Source of the DNA: Actinocatenispora thailandica
GTDB lineage: Bacteria; Actinomycetota; Actinomycetes; Mycobacteriales; Micromonosporaceae
Assembly: GCF_016865425.1 (NCBI RefSeq)
Contig: NZ_AP023355.1
Coordinates: forward strand, 5,578,198-5,642,197
Direction: 5' to 3'
Length of the DNA stretch: 64,000 nt
This document shows, piece by piece, positions 17,592-26,938 of this stretch. The stretch's first letter is position 1; each line of letters opens with the position of its first letter. Position numbers and translations under genes: made by a program. The notes under the pieces were generated by a model. That model saw nothing but the letters and a program-made list of their open reading frames with translations, had not been told where the DNA came from and ran no database searches.

Positions 17592-18239
17592 TCAGCGGTG
17601 GGCGGCGTCGCGGACCAGGATCGCGGCCTGCACCCGGTTGTCCAGGCCCAGCTTCGCCAGGATCCGGCTGACGTGCGTCTTGACCGTCGCCTCGGTGGTA
17701 CCCAGCCGGCGCGCGATCTCGGCGTTGGACCGGCCCTCCGCCACCTCGTCGGCCACCTCCCGCTCCCGGTCGGTGAGCACGTCGAGGCGGGCGCTCGCCG
17801 CCACCGCCGGGCCGGCGTACCGGTCGTCGAAGGTGTCCAGCAGCCGCCGGGTGACGGTCGGCGCGAGCATCGCGTTGCCCGCCGCGACGGTGCGGACCGC
17901 GCCGGCCAGCTCGGTCGGCGGGGTGTCCTTGAGCAGGAAGCCGACCGCGCCGGCGCGCAGCGCCCGATGCACGTACTCGTCCTCGTCGAAAGTGGTCAGC
18001 ATGATCACGTGCGGTCGGGCCGGCAACGCGCGCAGCTGCTCGGCCGCGGTGAGCCCGTCCGTGCCGGGCATCCGGACGTCCATCAGCACCACGTCCGGCC
18101 GGTGCCGGCGAACCGCGGCCACCGCCGCCGCGCCGTCCGCCGCCTCCGCCACCACCAGGATGTCCTCGGCCGCGGACAGGATCAGCCGCAGCCCGGAGCG
18201 CACCAGCGCCTCGTCGTCGACGATCAGCACCCGGATCAT
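17592..18239 (-). CDS. NarL/LuxR-family response regulator
   Basis: This 215-residue regulator has a receiver domain: acidic pair DDE near the start, phospho-acceptor Asp in VVLMDVRMPG, Thr in MLTTFDEDEYV and Lys in FLLKDTPP. The C-terminal LuxR HTH is LTDREREVADEVAEGRSNAEIA through TEATVKTHVSRILAKLGL. Its ATG overlaps the TGA of the histidine kinase (ATGA), so the pair is cotranslated. NarL-type pairs like this often control transporters or envelope stress genes, and the target is not evident here. Confidence 0.93.
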   Translation of the reverse strand: MIRVLIVDDEALVRSGLRLILSAAEDILVVAEAADGAAAVAAVRRHRPDVVLMDVRMPGTDGLTAAEQLRALPARPHVIMLTTFDEDEYVHRALRAGAVGFLLKDTPPTELAGAVRTVAAGNAMLAPTVTRRLLDTFDDRYAGPAVAASARLDVLTDREREVADEVAEGRSNAEIARRLGTTEATVKTHVSRILAKLGLDNRVQAAILVRDAAHR

Positions 18240-19429
18240 GCCGCCGCCGTCCCGGCCGGCACCGGCAGCACCGCACGAACGGTGAAGCCACCGTCCGGGT
18301 CGGCCCCGGCGTGGCACTCGCCGCCGAGCAGCGCCACCCGCTCGCGCAGCCCGGCGAGGCCGAGCCGGCCGGACACCGCCGGTTCCACCGGCTCGGTCGG
18401 CGGTTCGTTGCGGACCTCGACGGTCAGGCCGCCGGCGGCGAGCCCGACCCGCACCACGGTCTCGACCCGGCCGGCGTGCTTGTGCACGTTGGTCAGCGCC
18501 TCCTGCACCACCCGGTACGCGGCCCGCCGCACCGTGTCCGGCGCTCGAGCGGACGCGGCGTCGACCTCCAGCGTCACCGGCACCCCGGCGGACCGGGACT
18601 GCTCGACCAGCGCCGGCAACTCGGCCAACCCGGGCTGCGGCGCGGTACCGGACTCGCCGGTGCGGGTGCGCAGCACGCCGAGCACGGCACGCAGGTCGGT
18701 CAGCGCCGCCCGCCCGGTGGTACGGATCAGCGCCGCCTCGGCGCTCACCCCGGCGTCGGTGGCGGTCACCTCGATCGCGCCGGCGTGCAGCACCATCAGC
18801 GACACCCGGTGCGCCACCACGTCGTGCATCTCCCGGGCGATCCGGGCCCGTTCGGTGGACCGGGCCGCCTCGGCGCGCGCCGCCTGCTCGCGTTCGGCCC
18901 GCTCCGCCCGGTCCCGCAGCTCGTCGAGCAGGCCCCGGCGGGCCGCCAGCCACAGCCCGAGGATCATCGGCAGCGCCACGAACACCACCACCTCCAGCAG
19001 CGTGTTCGAGATGCTCCCCCACACCGCGCGGTAGCCCCCGATCAGCTGGTTGACCAGCACCGACGCCGCCTCGACCACCACCGCAGCGGCGCCGAAGGCC
19101 AGCAGCCGCCGGCCCCGCAGCCGGTAGCCGGCGTAGAACGCGGCGACCACCGTCGGCGGCCACAGCAGCGCGCCGACCAGCGCAATCGGGGCCAGCACGA
19201 ACAGCGGCCACAGCCGCCAGCGGGCCAGGCCGGCGACCACGCCGCACCCCGCGCAGCCGGCCAGCAGCCAGCCATGCTTGGCGTCCGCCGGGATCGGGCC
19301 GAGATCCAGCCCGGCGGTGGCGAACGCGAACACGCCGATCCCGACCAGCAGCGGCGACCACCGAACCACCGCACGGCTGGCCGCCTCGAAGATCGCCCCG
19401 CCCGCCGCCCGGCCCGCCACGTACTGCAT
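18236..19429 (-). CDS. NarL-type sensor histidine kinase (HisKA_3)
   Basis: The protein is about 397 residues long. The N-terminal half has around five hydrophobic segments (for example VAGLARWRLWPLFVLAPIALV) with no large extracellular sensor. A coiled region rich in Arg and Glu follows (LRDRAERAEREQAARAEAA), then the H-box ARIAREMHDVVAHRVSLMV with the phospho-accepting His. The ATPase part carries VVQEALTNVHKHA and LGLAGLRERVALLGG. It phosphorylates the overlapping response regulator. An alternative ATG at 19468 would add 13 residues. The membrane sensor type suggests a lipid- or antibiotic-related signal. Confidence 0.9.
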   Translation of the reverse strand: MQYVAGRAAGGAIFEAASRAVVRWSPLLVGIGVFAFATAGLDLGPIPADAKHGWLLAGCAGCGVVAGLARWRLWPLFVLAPIALVGALLWPPTVVAAFYAGYRLRGRRLLAFGAAAVVVEAASVLVNQLIGGYRAVWGSISNTLLEVVVFVALPMILGLWLAARRGLLDELRDRAERAEREQAARAEAARSTERARIAREMHDVVAHRVSLMVLHAGAIEVTATDAGVSAEAALIRTTGRAALTDLRAVLGVLRTRTGESGTAPQPGLAELPALVEQSRSAGVPVTLEVDAASARAPDTVRRAAYRVVQEALTNVHKHAGRVETVVRVGLAAGGLTVEVRNEPPTEPVEPAVSGRLGLAGLRERVALLGGECHAGADPDGGFTVRAVLPVPAGTAAA

Positions 19430-19560
19430 CGCACCAGCGTACGGACCGGTTCCGGACGCCGCGTCCATCGATCGACAGTCGCCAGGCACGACGAAAGTCG
19501 TACCCGCCGGCAACGTCCCGCCGACGACACGACGCGGCCGGTGCACCAACGCTGGACGGC

Positions 19561-20856
19561 ATGCAGAAACCTCGACCACGTCCCAGCGACGACCTCCCCG
19601 GCATCCCCCGCGCGAGACTGCGCGGCGCGATCGGCCGGCTGCGCCGGTTCGACCGCCGGCAATCGGGCCCCGCGGTACCGAAAGGCGGCCAGCGACGCGT
19701 GTCCGGCCGCGCATCCAGGTCGCTCGCCCGGCGGGCGATCGGTGCGGTGGCCCTGGCCGGGCTGCTCGGCCCGGTGGCGGTGGCGCCGGCGGCGACGGCC
19801 ACCGCGGCGCCGGCACACCAGTTCGATGGTGGCGGCGCGCTCGCGCTGCCGGCGCCGACCGGCCGGTACCCGGTGGGCGTCGACCGGATCGACCTGGTGG
19901 ACGCCGGCCGCACCGACCCCTGGGTGCCGTCGGCCGGGCCGCGGCGGCTCAAGGTGACGCTGCGGTACCCGACGGCACACCGGCACGGCGGGCCGGCGCC
20001 GTACCTCGGCGCGGCGGAGTCGGCGGCGCTGCTGACCGCCGACCACCTGACGGCGGTGCCGCCGGACGCGCTGAGCCACGTCCGTACCCACTCCTACGCC
20101 GGCACCGCGCCGCTGCCTGGCCGGCGGCCGCTGGTCGTGCTGTCTCCCGGGTTCACCCAGCCGGCGGCGACGCTGACCGCGGTCGCCGAGGACCTCGCCA
20201 GCCGCGGCTACCTGGTCGCGGCGGTCGACCACCGGTACGAGTCGGTCGCCACCACCTATCCGGGCGGCCAGCTGGACACCTGCGAGGCCTGCGGCGCGGC
20301 GGGTTCCGACGTGGTGGCCAGCCGGGTCGCCGACATCCGCTTCGTGCTGGACGAGCTGACCGGCCGGCAGCCGGCGTGGCGGTGGGCACGCCGGATCGAC
20401 GCGTCCCGGATCGCCCTGGTCGGGCACTCGGTCGGCGGCGCGACCGCGTCCGCCGCGATGGCCGCCGACCGGCGCATCGACGCCGGGATCAACATGGACG
20501 GCACCCCGCACGTACCGGCACCAGCGGGCGGGCTGCACCGACCGTTCCTGCTGTTCGGGTCCTCGGCGCACCACCTGCCCGGCGACGACGGCAAGTGGGA
20601 CGCGCTGGCCGGCAAGCTGACCGGCTGGCACCGGTGGTTGACCGTCACCGGTTCCGAGCACTTCACGTTCACCGATCTCACGCTGCTCAACGACCAGCTG
20701 GGGCTGCCGCCGCTCGCCGCGGTCGGCGGGGCGCGTTCGGTGCGGCTGACCCGGCGGTACGTGGCCGCCTTCGTCGACCGCCAGTTGCGCGGCCGGTACG
20801 AACCGATCCTGGACCACCCGAACCCGGCCGACCCGGAGATCGTCTTCCACCGCTGA
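19561..20856 (+). CDS. Secreted alpha/beta hydrolase (platelet-activating-factor acetylhydrolase-like)
   Basis: The 431-residue protein contains a signal-like stretch (ARRAIGAVALAGLLGPVAVA then ATATAAPA), so export is likely. The catalytic serine is in ALVGHSVGGATA. The oxyanion/lid region PLVVLSPGFTQPAATLTAVAEDLASRG and the histidine in VTGSEHFTFTDL fit lipases of the PAF-acetylhydrolase/cutinase-like group. The first 45 residues are basic and unusual for a signal peptide; a GTG at 19699 (VSGRASRSLARR) would give a more normal secretory start. It is divergent from the histidine-kinase gene. Confidence 0.83.
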   Translation: MQKPRPRPSDDLPGIPRARLRGAIGRLRRFDRRQSGPAVPKGGQRRVSGRASRSLARRAIGAVALAGLLGPVAVAPAATATAAPAHQFDGGGALALPAPTGRYPVGVDRIDLVDAGRTDPWVPSAGPRRLKVTLRYPTAHRHGGPAPYLGAAESAALLTADHLTAVPPDALSHVRTHSYAGTAPLPGRRPLVVLSPGFTQPAATLTAVAEDLASRGYLVAAVDHRYESVATTYPGGQLDTCEACGAAGSDVVASRVADIRFVLDELTGRQPAWRWARRIDASRIALVGHSVGGATASAAMAADRRIDAGINMDGTPHVPAPAGGLHRPFLLFGSSAHHLPGDDGKWDALAGKLTGWHRWLTVTGSEHFTFTDLTLLNDQLGLPPLAAVGGARSVRLTRRYVAAFVDRQLRGRYEPILDHPNPADPEIVFHR

Positions 20857-20930
20857 TCGGTCCGGGTCCTACACTTCCGCTCGGTCGCGGCGGTGCGCCG
20901 CGGCGTTCGCGAGCGAGCGGGGGGTACGGG

Positions 20931-21989
20931 ATGGGCCGGGCGCGGGAGGCCGGGGTGCCGCTGGGCGGGCTGCCCACCGGTACCCACAACGCGATCACCG
21001 ATGTGCCCGGCGTGCTGGTCGGGCACGAGACGCTGCACGCCGGCGACGCCGTACGCACCGGGGTGACCGCGGTGTCGCCCGGCCCGGGTTCGGCGTTCCG
21101 GGACAAGTTCCCGGCCGCGGTCGCGGTGTTCAACGGGTTCGGCAAGGCGGCCGGGCTGAGTCAGATCACCGAGCTGGGCGTGCTGGAGACCCCGATCGTG
21201 TTGACCAACACGCTCGCGGTCGGCGCCGCGCACGAGGGGCTGGTGCGGCACGCGCTGGCCGGGCACGACGAGATCGGCGTGACCACCGGCACGGTCAACC
21301 CGCTGGTGCTGGAGTGCAACGACGGCTGGCTCAACGACATCCGCGGGCTGCACGTCCGGCCGGAGCACGTGGCCCGGGCGCTCACCGCGGCGGGTCCCGG
21401 CCCGGTCGCCGAGGGCCCGGTCGGCGCGGGTACCGGGATGGTCTGTTTCGGCTGGAAGGGCGGCATCGGCACGGCGTCCCGGCGGGTGGCCGACCACACC
21501 GTCGGCGCGCTGGTGCTGACCAACCACGGCCGGCCGGCGGAGCTGACGATCGCCGGCGTACCGGTCGGCGCGACGGTGCGGCCCGAACCGGTGCGGCGGG
21601 CGCCGGAGTGGACTCGCGGCGCCGGCTCCTGCGTGGTGGTCCTGGCCACCGACGCGCCGGCCGATGCCCGGCAGCTGGGCCGGCTGGCCCGGCGGGCCGC
21701 GGTGGGCCTGGCCCGCGGCGGCAGCGTGATCCAGCACGGCAGCGGCGAGTACGCGGTGGCGTTCAGCACCGCGAACCGGGTGCCGCACGTGCCGGCCGGG
21801 CCGACGCGGGCGACGACCGTCCTGGCCGAGGAGGGGCCGGTGCTGGACGTGCTGTTCACCGCGGTCGCCGAGGCGACCGCGGAGGCGGTGGTCAACTCGC
21901 TGTTCGCCGGGGCGCGCACCGCCGGGGCGCGCGGCCACGTGATCGAGGCGCTGCCGGTGGATCGGGTGCTGCCGCTGCTGCGGCGCTGA
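20931..21989 (+). CDS. P1-family peptidase (DmpA-like N-terminal nucleophile aminopeptidase)
   Basis: This 352-residue protein matches the DmpA/BapA family. It starts with GGLPTGTHNAITDVPGVLVGH and continues with TGVTAVSPG and NEFG-like FNGFGKAAGL. The self-processing site lies in CFGWKGGIGTASRRV, where the Ser becomes the N-terminal nucleophile after autocleavage. The C-terminal ATAEAVVNSLF is also typical. These enzymes release N-terminal residues, some from beta-peptides. The ATG follows a GGGGG stretch. It is not obviously linked to its neighbours. Confidence 0.9.
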   Translation: MGRAREAGVPLGGLPTGTHNAITDVPGVLVGHETLHAGDAVRTGVTAVSPGPGSAFRDKFPAAVAVFNGFGKAAGLSQITELGVLETPIVLTNTLAVGAAHEGLVRHALAGHDEIGVTTGTVNPLVLECNDGWLNDIRGLHVRPEHVARALTAAGPGPVAEGPVGAGTGMVCFGWKGGIGTASRRVADHTVGALVLTNHGRPAELTIAGVPVGATVRPEPVRRAPEWTRGAGSCVVVLATDAPADARQLGRLARRAAVGLARGGSVIQHGSGEYAVAFSTANRVPHVPAGPTRATTVLAEEGPVLDVLFTAVAEATAEAVVNSLFAGARTAGARGHVIEALPVDRVLPLLRR

Positions 21990-22121
21990 TCGCGGCCGTC
22001 CAGCACGGCCGGTCAGCCACCGATTGGTCTGCTCGACTAGGCACCGATCGGACCTGTCACCGAACCAATCGGCCACCGTACCGTCGGAGCGTAAGACGTT
22101 GCCAGGCGAGGAGAGCAGGCC

Positions 22122-22751
22122 ATGAGCACCACCGTCGAGATGTGGTTCGACCCGAAATGTCCGTGGGCGTGGAACGGGTCCCGCTGGCTGCTGGAGGTCG
22201 AGCAGGTCCGGGACATCCGGGTGCTGTTCCACACCCTCAGCCTGTCCGCGCTCAACGCCGACCGCGAGGTCGAGCCGTGGTACCGGGAGTGGCTGGACGC
22301 CGGGTGGGGGCCGGCCCGGATCTGCCTCGCCGCCGAACGCGCGCACGGCGCCGAGTCGCTGCGCGGGCTCTACACCGCGCTGGGTAGCCACATCCACCGC
22401 AAGCGCGAACCGCTCGGCCGCGAACTGTACGTCGCGGCGCTCACCGAAGCCGGGCTGCCGGTCGAGCTGGCCGACGCCGCCGACGACACGTCGCTCGACG
22501 CCGGCCTGGCCGAGGCGAACCGGGCCGGTCTCGGCCCGGTCGGCGAGGACCTGGGCACCCCGGCCATCCACGTACCCGGGCCGGACGGGCTGGTCGCGTT
22601 CTTCGGCCCGGTCGTCACCCCGGTACCGCGCGGCGAGGCCGCCGGCCGGCTGTGGGACGGCGTGCTGCTGTGCGCCGGTACCGACGGGTTCTTCGAGCTG
22701 AAACGGTCCCGCACCCGCCGGCCGTTCGAGAACGAGATCGTCCCGTCCTGA
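22122..22751 (+). CDS. DsbA-family protein, mycothiol-dependent nitroreductase relative with CPWA motif
   Basis: This 209-residue soluble protein is of the thioredoxin-fold DsbA family. Its start VEMWFDPKCPWAWNGSRWLLEV resembles the Rv2466c group, which uses mycothiol to reduce nitro compounds. As I recall that group carries CPWC; here the second cysteine is Ala, leaving a single redox Cys. The cis-proline loop GTPAIHV is present. A monothiol mechanism with mycothiol mixed disulfides is therefore the most that can be inferred. GAGGAGAG precedes the ATG. Confidence 0.82.
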   Translation: MSTTVEMWFDPKCPWAWNGSRWLLEVEQVRDIRVLFHTLSLSALNADREVEPWYREWLDAGWGPARICLAAERAHGAESLRGLYTALGSHIHRKREPLGRELYVAALTEAGLPVELADAADDTSLDAGLAEANRAGLGPVGEDLGTPAIHVPGPDGLVAFFGPVVTPVPRGEAAGRLWDGVLLCAGTDGFFELKRSRTRRPFENEIVPS

Positions 22752-22832
22752 GCCCACCGGTCGGCCGCCCCGGCGGCCGGCCCGTCAGCCGTTTCGACGG
22801 CCGCCCGGTCAGCCGGTTCGGCGGCCGGCCGG

Positions 22833-24044
22833 TCAGCCGCCGCGGCGGCTCCGCAGCAGGCGGGCCGTCAGCGGCGGCGCGACCACGCCGTACAACACGA
22901 TGCTGAGCACCACGACCACCGTCATCGCGTACAGCGGGGGCAGGTCGTCGGACTCCGGCAGCGCGTCGAAGGCGAGGAAGCCGAACACGATCGACGCGGT
23001 ACCGCGCGGGCCGAGCACCCCGACCGCGATCCGCTCCCGCCACCGCAGCGAGCTGCGCAGCAGGCACAGCAGGACCGGTACCAGCCGCAGTACCAGCACC
23101 GCGAGCACGCCGAACAGGATCAGCGCCGGCTTGAGCCCGTTGCTGAACACCAGTACCGCGACCGCACCGAACCCGAACCACATCGCCATCGACACCAGCT
23201 GGCCGACGTCGTCGGCGAACGCGGTCTCCGCCGGGTCCAGGTCGGCGTGCCGCGAACCGCCGCGTACCACCCGGTAGACGATGCCGGCGAGGAACGCCGC
23301 GACGAACCCGTTCGCCTCCACCAGGTTGGCGGCCACGTAGGACAGCAGCGGGACCAGCACCATCGCGAACCGGCCGGACCGGTCCGAGGCGAACCCGATC
23401 CGCCGGGTACCGCGCAGCACGAAACCCGCACCGCCGCCGACCACGATCCCGGCCGCGGCGGCGAACAGGAACGCCCACAGGCCGTCCAGCAGCGCCTCGA
23501 CACCGTCCAGGCCGGCACGCTTGCCGACCAGGGACACCGCGAACACGAAGATCGGCGACACGATCCCGTCGTTGTAGCCGCTCTCGACGTTGAGGATGTG
23601 CCGGATCCGGACCGGGATCGCGGCGTGCCGCAGGATCGGCGACGCCGGCGCGAAGTCGGTCGGGATCACGATGCAGGCCAGCATCAGCAGTACCGGCCCG
23701 GACAGTGCCGGCAGCAGCAAGGATCCGGCCACGAACGCCGCGATCAGCGACAGCGGCATGGCGAGGAACAGCAGCCGGGAGATCACCCGGGCCTCGCCGC
23801 CGAACGGCCCCCCGCGTACCTCGGTGGCGTCCACGAACAGCAGCAGCGCGAGAATCAGCTCGACGACCTTCTCCGCGTGTGCGGTGTCGAGCCGGCTGTT
23901 GAAGTCGTCGGCCGCGAGCACGCCGACCAGCACGCCGCACGCCAGCATCACGAACGGGCCGGTCAGCCGGACGCGCTCCAGACCACGCTCGGCCAGCGCC
24001 CACAGCACCAGCACCGTGAGGCCGACCACGATCAGCAGCGCCAC
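22833..24044 (-). CDS. CPA1-type sodium/proton (monovalent cation/proton) antiporter
   Basis: This 403-residue membrane protein has about twelve hydrophobic segments. The ion-binding region is recognisable in PTDFAPASPIL and NVESGYNDGIVSP, the ND-type motif of electroneutral or electrogenic CPA antiporters, and GPRGTASIVFGFLAF is the helix near the C-terminus. It should exchange Na+ or K+ for H+ and serve pH or salt homeostasis. The start is GTG (ALLIVVGLTVLVL). A 17-base tandem repeat lies in its upstream region and may affect expression. Confidence 0.9.
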   Translation of the reverse strand: MALLIVVGLTVLVLWALAERGLERVRLTGPFVMLACGVLVGVLAADDFNSRLDTAHAEKVVELILALLLFVDATEVRGGPFGGEARVISRLLFLAMPLSLIAAFVAGSLLLPALSGPVLLMLACIVIPTDFAPASPILRHAAIPVRIRHILNVESGYNDGIVSPIFVFAVSLVGKRAGLDGVEALLDGLWAFLFAAAAGIVVGGGAGFVLRGTRRIGFASDRSGRFAMVLVPLLSYVAANLVEANGFVAAFLAGIVYRVVRGGSRHADLDPAETAFADDVGQLVSMAMWFGFGAVAVLVFSNGLKPALILFGVLAVLVLRLVPVLLCLLRSSLRWRERIAVGVLGPRGTASIVFGFLAFDALPESDDLPPLYAMTVVVVLSIVLYGVVAPPLTARLLRSRRGG

Positions 24045-24084
24045 GCCCTCGCCCTTCTCGACCGCGGCTCGGCGGCCCGGGCGG

Positions 24085-24152
24085 GGGGTCGCCGTCGGTG
24101 CGGGGTCGCCGTCGGTGCGGGGTCGCCGTCGGTACTTGGTCGCCGTCGGTAC
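24085..24152. repeat. 17-base tandem repeat upstream of the antiporter gene
   Basis: Four units of GGGGTCGCCGTCGGTGC or a near variant lie head to tail at 24085, 24102, 24119 and 24136, between the start of the antiporter and the end of the ABC-F gene. Confidence 0.9.
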
Positions 24153-24243
24153 GGGGTCGACCTCGACCCGCAGCGTCGCGGGCCAGTCTAGGTGCCGGAA
24201 AAGCGTGGCTTGCCGGATTACCCGAACGGGACCGCCCGGCCGG

Positions 24244-26100
24244 TCACGGCGCGGCAGCCTCGGTCAGCCGGCCGGCGGCCAGGTGCAGGCCGCGGGTCAC
24301 GCCGATCTCGGCCAGGAACCGTTCGTCGTGGCTGACCACGACGAACGCGCCGCGATAGGCGTTCAACGCGCTCACCAGCTGGCCGACGCTGACCAGGTCC
24401 AGGTTGTTGGTCGGCTCGTCCAGCAGCAGCAGGTGCGGTGCCGGCTCGGCGTAGAGCACGCAGGCCAGCGTCGCGCGCAACCGCTCGCCACCGGACAGCG
24501 CACCGACCGGCAACTGTGCCCGCGCACCGCGGAACAGGAAGCGGGCCAGCAGGTTCATCCGCCGGTCCGGCGGCAGCTCGGGTGCGAACCGGGTCAGGTT
24601 GTCCAGCACCGAGGCGTCCTCGTCCAGCAGGTCGAGCCGCTGCGACAGGTACGCCACCCGCCCGTCGGCGCGGCGCACCAGCGGCGGCGGTACGGCCCGC
24701 CGGTCGTCGCCCGGAGCGTCGCCCGGCCCGCCCGAAGCGTCGCCCGGCCCGCCCCGGTCCTCGCCCGCCGCGTCCAGGGTGACGCCCGGCGCATCCGGGC
24801 CGGCGCTCGACCTGTCCGGGGCATCCGGGCCGGCGCTCGACCTGTCCGGGGCATCCGGGCCGGCGCTCGACCTGTCCGGGGCGGCGGCCGGCGATCGGGC
24901 TCCGGGCGCCGTGCCGGACGGTTCGAGGTCGCCGCCGATCAGCCGCAGCAGCGTCGTCTTGCCGGTACCGTTGGCGCCGGTCAGCGCGATCCGCTCGGGT
25001 CCCCGTACGGTCAGGTCCAGGCCCGGCGCGGCGAACAGCTCCCGCCCCGCATGGCATACCTGCAGCCGCTCACCGGTGAACACGGTGCGGCCCGCCGGGA
25101 CCGCGGTGTCCGGCAGTTCCAGGGCGATCCGGATGTCGTCGCGCACCGCCCGGCCGGCCTCGTCCAGCTTGGCCCGCGCCTCGCCCAGCCGGGCCGCGTG
25201 CGTCTCGTTCGCCTTGCCGGCCGACTCCTGCGCGTGCCGTTGCAGGCCGCCGGCGACGATCCGGGCCAGGCCGGCGTCCTTGCGGTGCCGGCTGGCGTTC
25301 CCGGCCCGCCGCGCGGCCCGCTCGCGGGCCTGTTGCAGCTCCCGCTTCTCCCGCTTGACCTCCTGTGCCGCGCTGCGCACCGCCCGCTGCGCCGCCTCCT
25401 GCTCGGCCGCGACCGCCTGCTCGTAGTCGGTGAAGTTGCCACCGTACGAACGGATCTCGCCGGCGGACAGCTCCGCGATGCGGTCCATCCGGTCCAGCAG
25501 CGCGCGGTCGTGGCTGACCACCAGCAGGCAACCCCGCCACCCGGCCAGTACGTCGTGCAGCCGGTGCCGCGCGTCCGCGTCCAGGTTGTTCGTCGGCTCG
25601 TCGAGCAGCAGCACGTCCGGGCGCTTCAGCAGCTGCGCGGCCAGGCCGAGCGACACCACCTGGCCACCGGACAGGCTGGCCAGCGGCCGATCCAGCGCCA
25701 CGTCACCGAGGCCCAACCGGTCCAGCTCCACGGCGGTACGTTCCGCCACGTCCCAGTCGTTGCCGATGGTGGCGAAATGTTCCTCGCTGGCGTCGCCGGA
25801 CTCCACCGCGGCCAGCGCTGCGAGCACCGGCGCGACGCCCAGCACCTCGGCGACGGTCGCGCCGGAGCGCAGCGGCAGGTTCTGCGGCAGGTAGCCCAGC
25901 ACGCCGGAGACGGTCACGGTGCCGCCGGACGGGGTGAGTTCCCCGGCGATCAACCGCAACAACGTGCTCTTGCCCGCGCCGTTGGGCGCGACCAGGCCGG
26001 TGCGGCCGGCGCCGAACGACCAGGACAGGTCGTCGAACACGACGGTGCCGTCGGGCCAGGAAAAGTGCAGCCGGGTAGCGACGACGGAAGAATCGAACAT
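24244..26100 (-). CDS. ABC-F family ATPase with repeat-expanded insertion in the second ATPase domain
   Basis: This 618-residue protein contains two ATPase domains and no membrane segment. Domain 1 has APNGAGKST, SLSGGQVVSLGL and LLLDEPTNNLD. Domain 2 has GANGTGKTT, ALSGGERLRATL and LLLDEPTNNLD. A basic helical linker (KREKRELQQARERAARR) joins them. ABC-F proteins act on ribosomes, and antibiotic-resistance members dislodge drugs from the exit tunnel. Which type this is cannot be told by eye. Odd feature: between Walker A and the Q-loop of domain 2 there are about 75 extra residues including three perfect copies of APDRSSAGPD. A long gene-free leader precedes it. Confidence 0.9.
   Translation of the reverse strand: MFDSSVVATRLHFSWPDGTVVFDDLSWSFGAGRTGLVAPNGAGKSTLLRLIAGELTPSGGTVTVSGVLGYLPQNLPLRSGATVAEVLGVAPVLAALAAVESGDASEEHFATIGNDWDVAERTAVELDRLGLGDVALDRPLASLSGGQVVSLGLAAQLLKRPDVLLLDEPTNNLDADARHRLHDVLAGWRGCLLVVSHDRALLDRMDRIAELSAGEIRSYGGNFTDYEQAVAAEQEAAQRAVRSAAQEVKREKRELQQARERAARRAGNASRHRKDAGLARIVAGGLQRHAQESAGKANETHAARLGEARAKLDEAGRAVRDDIRIALELPDTAVPAGRTVFTGERLQVCHAGRELFAAPGLDLTVRGPERIALTGANGTGKTTLLRLIGGDLEPSGTAPGARSPAAAPDRSSAGPDAPDRSSAGPDAPDRSSAGPDAPGVTLDAAGEDRGGPGDASGGPGDAPGDDRRAVPPPLVRRADGRVAYLSQRLDLLDEDASVLDNLTRFAPELPPDRRMNLLARFLFRGARAQLPVGALSGGERLRATLACVLYAEPAPHLLLLDEPTNNLDLVSVGQLVSALNAYRGAFVVVSHDERFLAEIGVTRGLHLAAGRLTEAAAP
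24791..24880. repeat. Three perfect 30-base repeats inside the ABC-F gene
   Basis: Three identical 30-base units starting GCATCCGGGCCGGCGCTCGA begin at 24791, 24821 and 24851. Being a multiple of three, they add ten residues each without breaking the frame. A second, shorter repeat (GCGTCGCCCGGCCCGCC) lies just to the left. Confidence 0.95.
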
Positions 26101-26523
26101 GCGGAATCCTTGGGGTGCAAGGCATCCGGTCGCAGCGGCGCCGGATGTCGCGGGAACGGGACGACGAGGGACCGAACCGCGGTGGCCGAGCCTGCCGCCG
26201 GTCGATCACGTCCGGGACTCACCCGGAGATGTCGTCGTCACCCGCCATGTCTGCGCTCCCCATCGGGCCCGGGCTCCGACCGCCCGCGGCACACAGCGGT
26301 CAACTGTAACAGCGTCCCGCCCGGCCGCCACCGTAATCCGGATCTCGGTGGCCCGGCGAGCGCTGCGGCACGGTTCCGGACGCCACCCGACCGCGCACCG
26401 GACCATCAGGAACCGGATCGCCCGGCCGGCACGGAACCGGAACGCGGCGACCGACCGGCACGGAACCGGAACGCCACGACCGACCGCCGTGGAAACGGAA
26501 CGCGGCGCCCGACCGCCGTGGAA

Positions 26524-26550
26524 ACGGCCCCGGCGCTGCGCCGGGGCCGT
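26524..26550. terminator. Strong isolated hairpin in the ABC-F upstream region
   Basis: Perfect 12-base stem with a three-base loop, not adjacent to any gene end (424 bases upstream of the ABC-F start). It may be the terminator of a lost gene or an attenuator in the ABC-F leader. Confidence 0.55.
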
Positions 26551-26911
26551 CCGCCTGCCCCGCGCCGCCCGCGCCGCTGCGCGTCAGCCGCGAGGCTCCA
26601 GGCGCCACCTCGTACCGCCGGCGCGGGAACGCCGGAGCTGGGCCGGCCGTCGGTGGAGCACCGGCCGGCACGCGCACCGCACCCCCGCGGCAGGCACCAC
26701 CGGATGCCGGAACGGGCACCGTGCCCGGTGGGGCGGTGCAGGCCCTCACCGTAACCCAGCGTGGCGCCCGTCGCGTCGGTCGTTCGGCCCGGCCCGCGGG
26801 GTCGGCCGGCAGGGCTGGCCGTCCGGGCTTGCCGTCCAGGCTCGCCGTCCAGGCTGGCCGTCCAGGCTGGCCGTCCGGGGGTGGCCGTCCGGGGTGGCCC
26901 GCGCCACTCGG

Positions 26912-26938
26912 CGTCACACGCTGCCCGGCCGCCTCGTC
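26912..26938 (+). promoter_or_regulatory. ECF41-type promoter for the NmrA-like gene
   Basis: CGTCACA (26912-26918), a 16-base spacer and CGTC (26935-26938). The published ECF41 consensus is TGTCACA with a 15-16 base spacer and CGTC. The same two boxes with the same spacing lie before the sigma-factor gene itself. Confidence 0.6.

Noticed and set aside
23590-26754. Plus-strand open frame of over 1000 codons
   Set aside because: It lies antisense to the antiporter and ABC-F genes and has composition typical of GC-rich shadow frames.
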